This document shows, piece by piece, positions 36,719-48,150 of a DNA stretch of 64,000 nucleotides (positions within the stretch are counted from its first letter, which is position 1; the number at the start of each line of letters is the position of its first letter). The notes beneath the pieces were generated by a model. That model worked only from the letters and a program-made list of their open reading frames with translations. It was not told the DNA's origin and searched no databases. The DNA is taken from the NCBI RefSeq assembly GCF_042242105.1, contig NC_092032.1, positions 17,794,915 through 17,858,914 on the forward strand, read 5' to 3'. A program made the position numbers and the translations under genes. This DNA is from Pempheris klunzingeri. Its lineage: Eukaryota; Chordata; Actinopteri; Acropomatiformes; Pempheridae.

Positions 36719-36831
36719 ATCCAAACTGACCACCAAGCCACTTTGCAGGCGAATTGTGATTGGAGGGTGACTGCCACCAATCACCTGTGGAGAGCTCGGG
36801 GAGGATGAGCTCACTGGTCCCCCGCCCACAG

Positions 36832-36895
36832 AATAATAATAATAATAATAATAATAATGAGAATATTCGTGATAATAATAGTAATAATAATAATA
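36832..36895. repeat. (AAT)n microsatellite
   Basis: Two AAT arrays (36832-36859 and 36872-36895) separated by a short unique piece. Confidence 0.95.
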
Positions 36896-37514
36896 AAAAT
36901 CTATATTTTGCTGCAGGTCTGTATTAAGGTTGTGCAATCATGTAAATAGAAATTTAAAAAAAACATGCACTTGAATAAAAATCCCCTTGTGTTAAAACAC
37001 ATAGGCTTCCAAAAGGCAGCCACTGACAAAATTTCTTTTAGCCACTCACAGCCCAACAAGTAAGGAGATGCAGGAGCTACGGTGTTTTTCCAACATGGTT
37101 GCAGTATTTGTTATGTAACTGTCTCCAGGGCTGGTCACCTCCCTCCACCCCCCCATCTCTGCCCCTTCACATGAGTCTTGTCGCAGGGCAGGGCTCCCTC
37201 TTGCCTCTTGCCTCTGCCTCTGCCGCCTGCTCTGAAGCTGGTGATGATTGCGCGGCACATTTTTTATGATCAGACACAGATGAAAGAGAATCCAGCATAG
37301 TGGAAGCATATGGAGTCATTTTCTGTGATGATTCTCCATCACCAGCACCAGCACCAGCACCACCACTACCTCCCACCACCCACTGGCTGTTAAAGCTGCA
37401 TGCACGCCTGCCCAGTGACTCTGGGGGTGGAGGAGGCATCGCTGTGATTAATATCGCTTTGCTCAACTCTCCCAGCAAGGTCATCAGCAGCCATCTGTAG
37501 GCAGTGGAAAAACC

Positions 37515-37683
37515 CTAATATCCATTTAGATTTGAACGTCCCATTGTTTCTCTGCGCTTACATGATCCAGCCCAGTGCACTGGCAAAGTAGCTGGCACTG
37601 GCTGCTCTTTGTAGTTGTACACTACATTGTACCATGTCACGCCTGCGGTGCTCCGTTTGATGAATTCACAGTTGTCTGTTGGA
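37515..37683 (-). pseudogene. Possible cytoplasmic-tail exon of the integrin beta relic
   Basis: The acceptor GCTTTTGTACTCCAACAG precedes a frame reading DNCEFIKRSTAGVTWYNVVY, then NYKEQP and 25 more residues to a stop. It loosely resembles integrin beta tails (NPxY-K-x-S-T-x3-N-x-x-Y-K), especially the STSTFKNVTYKHKE type of beta-6. The first NPxY would read NCEF and the second NVVY. The splice phase does not fit the preceding transmembrane exon, so either there is another lesion or the match is chance. Confidence 0.3.
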
Positions 37684-38775
37684 GTACAAAAGCACACCAG
37701 TAGTCTGGGATTCATATTGGTGTCTAAAATAGCATCTTCTCTGACTACAGTGAACTGTAAGCGAATGTGAAGCTGCTCCATCATTTCCAGCCAGGCGACA
37801 GTTTCTTCTCCTCTCATCTAGAGGGCAGTGGAGACCCGTGTAAAGACCTGCGTCTCCTTTGGGATTACTATGCATAATGCAGAATGCACACCTCACTATC
37901 TTCTTGCCTTCTGAGACCCAAGTTACACACAGCTGAGCCAGCCGTCAGCATATAGAGCAGATTGTCCTCGCGCAAAATATTACAGCATATGTAATTATCT
38001 TTTGCGGATGTAGATTGTTAATCTGAGGGCATTAACTTTGCACGTATCCCACAGACAAGTAACCTTGTATGAGCAGCGGTTTGTGAGGGGTTTGCTGTCT
38101 GAATGCGTGTGCGTGCAGTGCATGCAGGGAAGGGAAGGGTCAGACACTGGCAGCTCGGCGTTGCGTATTGAGATCAAAGGAGAGTAAGTCAGACATCAAC
38201 ATCCGTTTCCTCCCATTGCCAAAGAGGTTGGACCAACTGCTGTCAATAGTTCAGATAGAGGATGTTGTTTCATTGTGCTTCACAACGGGGACCCTGGTTG
38301 AAAAGTAGATCTCTTCCCGTAGCTGCTATCACTGCTCTTTATATTTGTGTTGTGATGGCACTCTTACAGATAGGATTGTCCCTCTGCAACACAGAGGGAA
38401 CAAGTGTCATCCCATGTGGTGATTCTTAGACATTCATTTCATGTCACATACAGAAATTGGTGGTTTTAGTGATCAAGCTTGATTTATTATTTTTTCTATT
38501 GTGATTTAAAACAGAGACACAGAGGCGTACAATGCTGCATGTTTGTTTACTTGATTCAATCTGTATGTGCGGCCATTTTTAAAAACACGTTTAATGCCTT
38601 TCCTTCACTCTGATTGTATTTTCTCTGTGCCATGTTTACCACCGCGCTCTTGTTTTTCAAGTGTTGGCTGTCAAACTGTCTTTGCAGCAGTGTCACCAAG
38701 ACAAATTCCTACATTTATTGTAAAGCCTCCGACTGACGGGCACTGACAGAAGTGTTTTGTTCGGGCTGGGCTCAC

Positions 38776-38942
38776 CCTGTTCCAGCGTCTCTGCTCCAGC
38801 TCTCTCTGGAAGCGGGCAAACTCCCTGCGGTCATGGGTGCTGGTGAGTAGTTTCCATAGCAGCAACAAAGCCACACCCAGCACCACAACAGAGGCTGATA
38901 GCACTGCGGTAATCAGGATCACGTTCGGACCTGACGGGCATT
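38776..38942 (-). pseudogene. itgb1: Integrin relic transmembrane/juxtamembrane exon
   Basis: Open: CPSGPNVILITAVLSASVVV then the hydrophobic LGVALLLLWKLL and HDRREFARFQRE, the inner-membrane clasp motif of integrin beta tails. Donor AGG|GTGAGC. A following NPxY tail exon is not clearly present. Confidence 0.85.
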
Positions 38943-39434
38943 CTTGAGAAACAGAGGAAGCCGTGGCTCCTTATCATATACATTCCAAAAATCTATTATT
39001 ACAGATGGACTTAGTATGCTTGTTAAATCTTATGGTTCTTTTTTTGGAGAAAAAAGTGGATTAACATACACAAATCACTTAAATTAATATCAAGAAATAT
39101 GATATACTTTTAACGATCAAAAAATAAGTTCTTAAAAAAAGTTCTTGCTCATTCTATTCTCTGAACAAACTTTGTGTCTGAGTTTGCATTTTGTGCTTTT
39201 ATTCGATTCACCTGACATCACGAGCAAATAGGTTGTATTGAAGGGGTCTAATGTAGAAATTTCTCCGGTGACACCCTACTTTGTGATTCATTTTTATGAT
39301 ACGCAGAGGATCAATTTTTACATTAAGGAGAAAATCCCTGGAGCTGCTTGAACTGACTAAATGTATTGATTTGTTCTATTGTTGTGGATATATTGGTGCA
39401 GTCATGAAAAATAGAGATAATCGGATCCGCCTAC

Positions 39435-39622
39435 CACGACAGTGGACAGAGTTCGCAGCAGGAAGTGCTCTCTGCAACCCTCTGTGTCCACATCCATGCA
39501 CCTGTGCAGGCCTGGAGAGGGGCACACTGGTGCTCTGACCTACCAGAGTGAGGTTCAGGTGGACACACCTTGTCTCGCACTCTTTTGGATTCAAGCCCAG
39601 TGAAAAGCACGAGATGCATTGC
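39435..39622 (-). pseudogene. itgb1: Integrin relic beta-tail-domain exon, frameshifted
   Basis: QCISCFSLGLNPKECETRC is in one frame. The matching continuation CMDVDTEGCREHF lies in another frame after about 39510, giving at least one frameshift. The end of the exon is diverged. Confidence 0.75.
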
Positions 39623-39828
39623 CTGTGAAAGAGAATCATCAGTGTAATCATCATATATTAATCGTATATTTAGTATGAGGACAGTGAAGGAGGAGTTCTG
39701 TTGTATCCATTAAATACAGCATGCTGAGGTAATAATAAAGATGTCAGCTGTTGAGCTGCAAAACGTCCATACTACAAAACTCCCATGCTCCATTTTAAGT
39801 ATTACTTTCACTAGAAAGGCCATAGTAC

Positions 39829-40051
39829 CTGTGCAAGGTGCAGACGCTGGGGCGGGAAGGGCAAAGCTCACAAGTCGGGCCCTGCAAGCGGTTGTCATAG
39901 CAAACGCAGGTGCCACAGTTACAGTCCCCTCTGCCTGCACAAATCTGTCCATCTAGTGAGAGACAAGACTCCAAGCTGAGAGGGCACTCACACGCTCGAC
40001 CACAGAACTCTGGGAGACATATACACACCCCACAGGCACACCTGCCGTGCC
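39829..40051 (-). pseudogene. itgb1: Integrin relic EGF-like exon B
   Basis: Open frame: HGRCACGVCICLPEFCGRAC, then CNCGTCVCYDNRLQGPTCEL, covering EGF repeats 3-4. Donor CACAG|GTACTA. Confidence 0.85.
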
Positions 40052-40138
40052 CTGACATAGCAAGGCATGATAAAACAGTTGCTCTTTGAATGTGTGACAT
40101 ACGTTATTTAACAGTGGCTGTCCATGGGCTACCCACAC

Positions 40139-40282
40139 CTCCACACTGCAGTGCTCCGTGCTGATCACAGCTGAAATCACTGCACTCACAGACCTGCTCA
40201 TAGGAAGCATGGTTGGGCTTTCTGCTGCTCTTATGACAAACACACGTCCCACGAACACACTCTCCATGTCCACTGCACGCTT
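40139..40282 (-). pseudogene. itgb1: Integrin relic EGF-like exon A
   Basis: Open frame with CSGHGECVRGTCVCHK and CECSDFSCDQHG and the closing QCGG, matching beta-1 EGF repeats 2-3. Cysteine spacing is kept. Acceptor GTAATCAG; donor GAG|GTGTGG. Confidence 0.85.
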
Positions 40283-41055
40283 CTGATTACAGCGACAAAG
40301 GTGTGAGTCAACCGCCTCACCTGACCTTGATCGTGTTCGCCCAATGTTCCAACGCTTCCCTCTTCACGACTGGAACATAACTAAATACCTGTTGCTTGAC
40401 TTCCTCCTGAATAACCTGAAATTTGCTTGTTTCGCAAAATTGATGCCATCAAAGCTACTTCACCTACCAGCATGTGCCACTCTCCAGAGTGCCGTTGCCA
40501 TGGCTACGCGAAGGACCACGTCCTTTTGACACTAGCACTCACATACATGGCTTAGCAGGACCTCAGTCTCTTCATTATAGCCTCAGGGCTTAATAATAAC
40601 GCGGAGTGGTCTTTGTGAAGCAGTTACGCGCGCAGGTGGTGTAACGCTTACATTAAAGCTCACCTGGAGGCGAGGTGAGAATTCCTTGAGCACAGCTATA
40701 ATGCCCCACTAATGAGGTAATCATAATTAGCATTACCAATGCTTCAGCTGAGAATGGCCACATGCTAAAAGCTCCACTTACACAACTTACCACACACAGA
40801 GCCAGCCACATGACTACCACCTCGTCACCTATGGAGATGTTGGATCACTTCCTCCCCAGCTTAGCATGTCTTGGCCTGCCGTCCTTACAGTGTGAAGTAT
40901 AGGAGATGTGATAGCTTGCTGCTCTCCATAACAACCTCAGAGGTCAGTGCCTGCAGTCAATAGAGCAGTTAACCTCTTAAAGATGAGGAGGTGTCAACAG
41001 GCTACACATATGAGGCTAATGACCTTTGTGGGAAGGGAGTTTCTGCCTCCCTTAC
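40283..41055 (-). other. Gap where integrin exons are missing
   Basis: In a working gene, exons for the distal hybrid domain, rest of PSI and first EGF repeat would lie between relic exon 8 and EGF exon A. I found no cysteine-rich or hybrid-domain match in any minus-strand frame here, so these exons are deleted or unrecognisable. Confidence 0.6.
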
Positions 41056-41145
41056 ATTATACGCCTCAAATATTATCTGCAGGATGTTGTGAGAGTTGTT
41101 AGAAAACGTTCCGACTGCACATTTTAGGAAGATGCTTCTTAGGCC
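41056..41145 (-). pseudogene. itgb1: Integrin relic exon 8: end of beta-I domain
   Basis: 30 codons, open: FLKCAVGTFSNNSHNILQII then FEAYN, matching beta-1 PKSAVGTLSANSSNVIQLI. Donor GTAAGG. A LINE tail lies about 15 nt upstream of the acceptor. Confidence 0.85.
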
Positions 41146-41159
41146 CTGCAGCAAAGCAA

Positions 41160-41300
41160 CAATAAGATAAGATATTCCTTTATTAGTTCCACGACGGGGA
41201 AATTTACAACGTTGCAGCAGACAGGAGGAGATGTAAAAAAATATGTACGGTTTAGACAGTATAAAAATAGAAACAATATACATAGGGAGCATATAAAACA
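41160..41300 (-). mobile_element. LINE 3'-tail fragment inside the integrin relic
   Basis: Plus strand reads ataagataagatattcctttattag followed by ccacgacggggaaattt and a gcagcag stretch: a fish Rex1/L2-like LINE 3' end in reverse, with its AATAAAGG..ATCTTATCT terminus at the 41163 side. Confidence 0.65.
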
Positions 41301-42264
41301 ATCTTCAGCATAGATTAATGAATATGTGGGTTTTGACAGTCAATCACTGATTTGAGTGCTACTCTTTCTAGAAACCTTTTTGATACTGTAACACATGCAA
41401 ATTGAGCATGGTGCCAGAGTTTGGATGCTTGAATTGGTCACAGTCAGAAATCCCCCATGAATTCAAATATAAAACCTAACTATTGGAGTCTGTTGACATT
41501 ATTTATTCTTTTAATTGTTAACAAAAAGACCAAAACTAACTATGAATTGATCCGAGCAACTATTGTCTGTCTTTCCTCTGTCCAAAAAACTGCTGCACTG
41601 GGTGACGTGTTTCTTCATTACAATGCAGTTGGGCATTGTAGTTTATTTTGAATCAATACATACATCGTCCTGCTGCCCTAAATACTCACAAGAGCAACAA
41701 ATCTCAAAAGAGTCCTCTACAAAGACACCATTTACTCCTGAGCAATGTTTGCTAAAAACTGCAGTGCTCGGCCTCTTTTTGGAAATTATTTTTAAATAAG
41801 TATACCAATACAATGTTAGTGTAGTTATTGTTAGTTAACAAAAAATGCAGCATATTAGCAGATTTAACCTTTTCTGTAATGTAATGTGAGGGCTACATCG
41901 TATTAAGTTTCAAATTTGATATAGTTGTACAATTAAGAGATGTGTAATTCATGATTTCCTGCATTGTAATCAGATGTAATGTTGGAAGCCTATGCAAAGA
42001 GCATGGTTCACTTGGAGCATGAAATTACATTCAAATCCATGAAGGTTTCGTGGATATAGCATATTTTTTGGGGGAAAAAGCTCTGTAAAAATAGTTAAAA
42101 GGTGAAGTCCTTTAAAGAAAGATTGCAACTGTAGTGGCACCACAGTAATGGCAGCTTCACTCCCGCCCCCCCCCTCCCTTCCCTGGTCTACAAGATAGAA
42201 AACAAGTCTTCATAGCAGCAAAAAAAACGATGAATAATGAATGAATGTATTGTCTCTGCTGTAC

Positions 42265-42360
42265 CTCATACAAGTGTGTGACTTCTTCTGTGACAGCAAA
42301 GATGATCTGGATTTTCCTCTGCCTCAGTGTTTCGGCGATGTGAGCCACTGAAGGATGGTC
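42265..42360 (-). pseudogene. itgb1: Integrin relic exon 7: beta-I domain
   Basis: 32 codons, open, phase 0 to 0: DHPSVAHIAETLRQ followed by IIFAVTEEVTHLYE. Acceptor TTGTCAG and donor GAG|GTACAG. The exon is intact. Confidence 0.85.
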
Positions 42361-42417
42361 CTGACAAGGAGGGAGTAAGTGCACATCCAGAATCCAATGT
42401 ACATTACAGGTGAGAAT

Positions 42418-44325
42418 ATAGATGTGTAATCAGTAGTTAAGCATGCTCTCCCTCTTCCCTCTTCCCTCTATCATTGTCCCCCCCCCCCATTTCCCTCCCA
42501 TCTAACAACGCTTTCTATCACTCATTTCACGCACTCTCTCTGACAGACTTTCCATTTCCTCCCAATAGATAAATAAGTACCATTCAGAGAGGCGCCTGCA
42601 TCTTGCACGTCCATTTTCAGCCTTGGGTGGCCGTTTATCCAGACAGAAGTAGATTAATAATGCATCTATATTCACTCCATCTGTCAACTGCCTGGACTAC
42701 AACAACAAGGTTAAGACACATAACACTCTCATGAGCCTAATGAACACACGTACACACACACACAATCACACACATGTCCAAGCACCCTCACGCACAACAG
42801 GCACCCACCTTGGCATCTATACACAAACACATGAGATTAAGAGATGAAAGCTTTGGCTTGGATTACTCCACAGACACTCCAGCTGTTTCCCACCAGGGTG
42901 TGCCTGTCAGCATCTTCTTTACTCAGGGAACTGTGCTGTTGATTCTGACCTTTAAATCACTGTCTTTGACTTCTTTCTGCAGCTGCCTGGACCTCTATTT
43001 CACTGCTAGGATTGCAGACGGGAATCAATTTAGCACGCGCTACAATATCTGGTCCATAGGATAAACACTGTATGCTCCTCAGGACCACAGCTCCCCAGTG
43101 CTTCAAACAATACACACACGGCTGTGACGACTTCTTCTGTTGGGCTAAAGCTTTGATTATTACGGCTTTGTGATATCTCATGCTAAAATTCATGGACATT
43201 TATCATTTTTTCCACATGGGAGAAGAACTTGAAAACAAACAGACAACAGCCCTGACCACCTTGAAATCATCACTATACTGTCAGCGAGCATGGAGCTGCT
43301 TACAAAGCAGACAAGTCTAAAATTATTATCCCATTAAAATTGTGTTTCTGTCCTCCTAATGAGCGAGAGTCTGATTTACTCTCCTTCAGCTGTTGTTTGC
43401 TACCATAAGCAGTGAAAGATTTGTCTAGTCTTGTTCTTTTTTATCAGGTATTGACTGAAAGGAGTAATAATTATGCCAATTTTATGCTGTGTTCAAATGC
43501 AACTGATGAGCTTGTGGTTACACCATGAGAAGTCATGTACACGACTGGCCACCACTGGTGTGTGTACGTCTCTGCCATATTGGATGGGTCAAGATCCGCT
43601 GATGTGTGTATTGAGAGACACAGACTTCATTACAAAATCAACTCTTAACCCACTAGAGATTGTGGCTAAAAGGTTAATGTTTTGGCATAGCGCTGAGTAT
43701 ATCCACCCCCAGTAACTGAATTCATTTCCAACTTATAACTAGTATCATGTTCAATTTCTCATAACCAAATTTCATGAAAATCAGCTTAGAAGCAAGTTAG
43801 AGTTGGTTTTGTGGAGACGTCTGCATCTCTTCAGTTTACTAGCAGGGACGTCTCATGAATAAATGTGGCATCGACACTTCTATATCTATGGCGTACATGA
43901 TATGCTTGGCATTCAGGTGGTTAAATTGTGACAATACCATTTTGTGGTCGTTATTTATAGCTACAAAGCCGCAGAGGCACCGAGGCTAACAGTTAAGCAA
44001 GCTAGTAAGTGGGTAAGGTAATGTTAATGCATGGGAATATCAAAATTTAACCAAAACTATATTAATATACCATACCAAAAATATATTAACCTACCATCCA
44101 CCAAATAACTAATTCCATGGCTTCTGCCATTTCTGAAATTGGCAGCATCACACCACAAATTTTTAACTTGGAGTTTTCAAAAAATTTCCATCTCCGAAAT
44201 TGAAAATACCCTCAGAGTGGGAGCGTGAATCTGGACTACACAATTACACACAGTCATTTAATAAAGTGTTAATACACAAAACATTATTTCTACATGTGGA
44301 TTTAAAACACTATTTAAGCTTAAAC
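42418..44325. other. Intron of the integrin relic, no element recognised
   Basis: Non-coding; a C-run at 42478-42488. ORFs 42774-43064 and 43473-43715 have no family match. Confidence 0.5.
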
Positions 44326-44482
44326 CTGAAAATTTCCTTTGGTGTTCACTTCGTTGTGCAAAGTGACACTTTCCATCGTTGGGAAATACGATGCCGCCCA
44401 ATTTGCCATCTCCGGCAAAGTGGAAGCCAGCATCAATAGAAAGCACCAGCAGACGAGTCACATTCCTCCAGCCAATCTGTTC
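44326..44482 (-). pseudogene. itgb1: Integrin relic exon 6: beta-I domain, one frameshift
   Basis: [20 protein letters not shown] and [18 protein letters not shown] are in frame and strongly conserved. The reading frame then shifts by one base before the [11 protein letters not shown] piece and the donor GTTTAA. Confidence 0.85.
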
Positions 44483-44885
44483 CTGCGAGTGAAGAACATC
44501 AGTCAATGAACTGCCAATTGGCAGCAAATAGAGCACCATGACTGATATAAGTATTTCTGACAGGCTTTGGAAAAGAATTACCTTTCTGCTTTTGTATGTT
44601 ATCAAATGAGTAACTCTTTATGCCTTCATGCTCTTCACAGCTTAAATTCAAAACCAGTCATTATGAAATTATTAAGGTCAAATTTTCATACCTAAAGACT
44701 CATAATGATTTTAAAATACACCCAGACTGAGTGGTGCAGTTTCCCAAAGGAGGCTCAGTATTGTGAAATACCCCTCTCATCTATTGTCTGCAGTCTTTCC
44801 ACTTTCCTCCACATAATGCCCTCCCAAACAAAAACAACAATCTCTGTATTGCAGTCCTCTTCCCTGCTGGGCTCCCTCGCATTAC

Positions 44886-45127
44886 CTCACACACGGCGGC
44901 CTGCATCAGTGCATCCAGCCCCCCCCCTCCCCGGTAAATCCAGGTTACCCGAGATCCGCTGGCTCCCCACTAGCTCTGTGAAGTGGCTTCCGTTGGCAGT
45001 GAGGCTCGGGACATGGTGGTAGGTGAAGCGAGGGACACGAGGCCAGGGCTCGGTCCTCTTACAGGGGTATGTCCTTCGCAAGTGCTGATGTACGGCATCA
45101 CCGTCTTGTCCACAAACAAACCAAAGC
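44886..45127 (-). pseudogene. itgb1: Integrin relic exon 5: beta-I domain, two frameshifts
   Basis: GFGLFVDKTVMPYIST is in one frame. After a CCCC site near 45060 the match continues in another frame (FTYHHVPSLTANGSHF, ELVGSQRISGNLD). After a G9 run (minus strand, near 44925) it shifts again to LDALMQAAVCE before GTAATG. Confidence 0.85.
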
Positions 45128-45249
45128 CTTTTTGGAGTGGGAACGAATAGAGGGGAGTAAGAAGTAGCATTAAGTTTTGAGAAGTGATTTTGTGACTGAA
45201 GGGTGGAAAGTGAATAACTAATGCTCTCCCTTCTCTCAAAAGCCACCAG

Positions 45250-45385
45250 TTGTCCTTGAGCAAAGCACTTAATCCCCAATCGCTCCAGTGGTGCTGCTCA
45301 GTGGCCAGTAGTAAGATTATGACTGTACCGGGCAGCTCCCAGGTGTGTGACTGTGTGAATGTGACACGAGGGTGTACCATAAAAC
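45250..45385. repeat. Dispersed L2/SINE-like repeat
   Basis: Contains 'ccttgagcaaagcacttaatccc' and 'caatcgctccagtggtgctgctcagtgg', a motif pair common in fish interspersed repeats, ending 'gtgtgactgtgtgaatgtg'. It lies in an intron of the integrin relic. Confidence 0.6.
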
Positions 45386-45456
45386 GGAGTGCGGAGTTAT
45401 AAAAAGTTAAGAAAAATTATGTTAGCCTACATTTCAGGCGAGAAGGAAATGGAAAC

Positions 45457-45612
45457 GATTCTGAAGTCACTTGTCGTTTTCCTCATCTCTTCCGTGAGGT
45501 CAGTTTACAGCCTCTTGACATTGGGCAGGTCGTCCTCCATGGAGAACACTAGAGCCATCAGGTAGTGCAGGTTACTGGGTGGTCATCCACACGTTTGAAC
45601 CTCACCTCAAAG
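45457..45612 (-). pseudogene. itgb1: Integrin relic exon 4: beta-I MIDAS exon, inactivated
   Basis: Reads SFEVRFKRVDDHPV, then after a 1-nt shift LHYLMALVFSMEDDLPNVKR, then L, a TAA (45507-45505) and TDLTEEMRKTTSDFRI. The family sequence is YPIDLYYLMDLSYSMKDDL. The metal-binding Asp and first Ser are replaced by Ala and Val. The acceptor is poor. Found only by comparison with the family. Confidence 0.85.
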
Positions 45613-46130
45613 CTCATAATCAAATTAGTAAATTAAAGGGATTCTATATTTTCCCGCTGATTGGTGTATGTTCCTAACTATATATTGTATATAGCAAATA
45701 ATATTTAATTAAAATATAAACTTTGGACAAAAAATAACTTCTTTAAGGATTTGTTTTGTGGCTTGTTGGTTTTGGTGGGAGACTCATGACTTCAGTGTTT
45801 CCAGCACTGTTTTGACAAGTATGATCAGAATCCAAAGCCACAATACAGAGGCCATATTCAACTTGTACTCCATCTGGAAAAATGCCACATGTATAATTTT
45901 GAAATATGCCATGTATCAGTCAACGCAAAACAAATAACAGCTTGTTCACGATGACTAAGTGCCCCATATCTGCACCAGTGGTATCACATTTCGCACGGAG
46001 CCCCCCTGCTTCTGCTTGCAATCAGGACCATAAACTCAGAGGAAGCCAGGAGAACAGTGCTGTCATCCAACTGAAAGCAAAGGTGGTTTATACATGTTCT
46101 ACATATACATACTGACAGTGATGCACCCAC

Positions 46131-46343
46131 CTGGCCTGAGATGCAGCAGCACAGTCTGAGGCTGGAGTTGTGTGACCTGTCTGTTCTGCCGTTGGTGTCT
46201 CTGTTCTGTAGGGTGGAAGGTGATCTCTCGGTTCTTTAGAAGGACAGTGGAACCTCTGGGGTCCTCCAGGCGATCAAAAGGACAGCCTCTCTGCAGCAGC
46301 GCCCCGGCTGTGTCACGGCGGTCCCACACATGCCGACCCACTT
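46131..46343 (-). pseudogene. itgb1: Integrin relic exon 3: PSI/hybrid segment
   Basis: Open frame through VGRHVWDRRDTAGALLQRGC and LEDPRGS to LHLRPG before GTGGGT. GCP..DIENPRGS and QLVLRLRSG are the equivalent beta-1 landmarks. The exon looks intact. Confidence 0.8.
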
Positions 46344-46998
46344 CTAGAAAATTCTCTTATATAAACAGCCACTCGAAGAAAAATGATAAAAAATTAAAGA
46401 TATCAAGGCGGCTAAGACTATATGACACTGCATATATTCAGCTGTATTGCAAAACAGTAATTTGCATACATTATTGTCACTAATGTAGTTAATCCCAATA
46501 ACACAGAGAGGCTATGAATGTAATGATGAAAAGCAGCTTGTGTATATGTTTTTCTGTCATTGCTCACAGCACAGCTGCATCTGCCAATGTGCAAATATCT
46601 GTAATTAAAAATGACACATACAGTCAACACTTATATACGATGGCCCCTTTCAACACTTTGATGAATTTATGTTGGGACAACATAAAGCAAGCTAATATGA
46701 CTGCTCGTATACAGTTAGCATAAGTCAAACATGTTTTTCAACAGATGTTATAAACACAGCAGGGACATTTGATTTTCATGAATTTAGATAATCTTTATGA
46801 CCACATCGTAACAGTGTGTGCATTCCAACCATTTATATCTTGTGTATCTTGTCTGTCATTTGTTATAATGTAAACCAATAATTATGGAGACATGCCATTG
46901 CATAGTATACTTTAGTACCCTGCAATGCTAACCTGCAAATTTTTCTATACTCTCTTATTCTGTATATACTTTAAATACTTTCCAAACTCCAAACTTTA

Positions 46999-47034
46999 AC
47001 CTGCAGATGGAAGACGCATTTTCCATCTGCAGGT
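46999..47034. repeat. Perfect 14-bp-stem hairpin
   Basis: ACCTGCAGATGGAA (46999-47012), an 8-nt loop GACGCATT, then TTCCATCTGCAGGT (47021-47034). After one mismatch the pairing continues for about three more base pairs outward. Confidence 0.95.
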
Positions 47035-47269
47035 CAAATTCCACTACTGTAATGTAACTCATATGGTCAAATAAATGATTGAATGTTCCTTAAACAAAGA
47101 ACTAATTCACAAAGAAGTGAAATAAGTTTTCCCAATAACTCTCTGACAGAGAAATGGAACAGAAGTGATGCAGTGAGAAGCCTCTTCATGGTCCCAAACA
47201 GCGCACAGGGTTGCGCTAACAGTGATCCCTTCGAAGAACGACGCAAAGTGTGTTTCCAAGGTCACTCAC

Positions 47270-47348
47270 CTCCTGAGCACAGCAAGCAGCCGGACACTCT
47301 CCACAGCTCCTGACCCCCCCTGCCTTTGGCATTCGTGATCAGAATGGT
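47270..47348 (-). pseudogene. itgb1: Integrin relic exon 2: PSI start, broken
   Basis: Good acceptor (TGTGCTCCACCCACAG) and donor (GTGAGT). Fragments of the PSI cysteine block occur in three frames: DHSDHEC, then RSCGEC after a G7 run, then GCLLCSG. At least two indels are needed to explain this. Confidence 0.7.
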
Positions 47349-47959
47349 CTGTGGGTGGAGCACAAAACAGCAAGAAGTTGTACTTTTCATATTTGTGCAG
47401 GTGATGTTTGCTTTTCACAGTTCGGTTTTGCAAGTCAGGGTTCGCAGTGAGAGCCAAGGGAAGTTATTCTAGTTGAGATCAGTTTTTCTTCTCCTCTCAC
47501 TTTTTTGGTCCTTAGCCATGCAAAAAAACCCCATCAATCATCAATGTTCATTTTGTTGTCAGTTGCCTAGCAACAATCCATGCACATTTTACCACTTGAA
47601 AACCATATATATCTTGTACTTGATCCTTCATATCAGACATACAAAATTCTGTTTGAAGGCAGTATGTGATCTGAATTGCAGCACTGGCAGTCCGGAGGCC
47701 AAGCAGACATATTGGACATCTGTGCACATCCATACTACCCAATTCACTAGAAATTCTTCCAGCCCATTTTCAGGCCACATGATGCCACAAAGTGATTTTG
47801 AATCTACGGAATCTCATTCCAGCGACAATTTATTGGCATGGAGCAGTTCTTCACCCTGAGGTTGCCAGGCAACCACTGGGGACTTCAGGAAGTTACTGCA
47901 AAAAAATAATCTAGATATTAACCTCCTGTGAACATGTTTTTTGTACAGTTTAAGAGATA

Positions 47960-48150
47960 TATAGGCACCTTGTTATCTTTGCACAGAGCCAGGCTAGCCG
48001 TTTCCCCCTGCTTCCAGTCTTTATGCAAAGCTAAGCTAACCACCCGCTGGCTGTAGCTTCAGATTCACCGGACAGACATCCTTCTCATGTAACTGTCAAC
48101 AGCAAAGCGGGTAAGCACATTTCCCAAAATGTCAGACCATTCCTTTAACT
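47960..48150 (+). repeat. Dispersed teleost repeat, copy 3 (best preserved)
   Basis: Carries 'cacagagccaggctagcc', 'gtttccccctgcttccagtc', 'ctaagctaaccacccgctgg' and the end 'catttcccaaaatgtcagaccattccttta'. It is colinear with the copies at 6340 and 8252. It sits in integrin relic intron 1. Confidence 0.7.
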
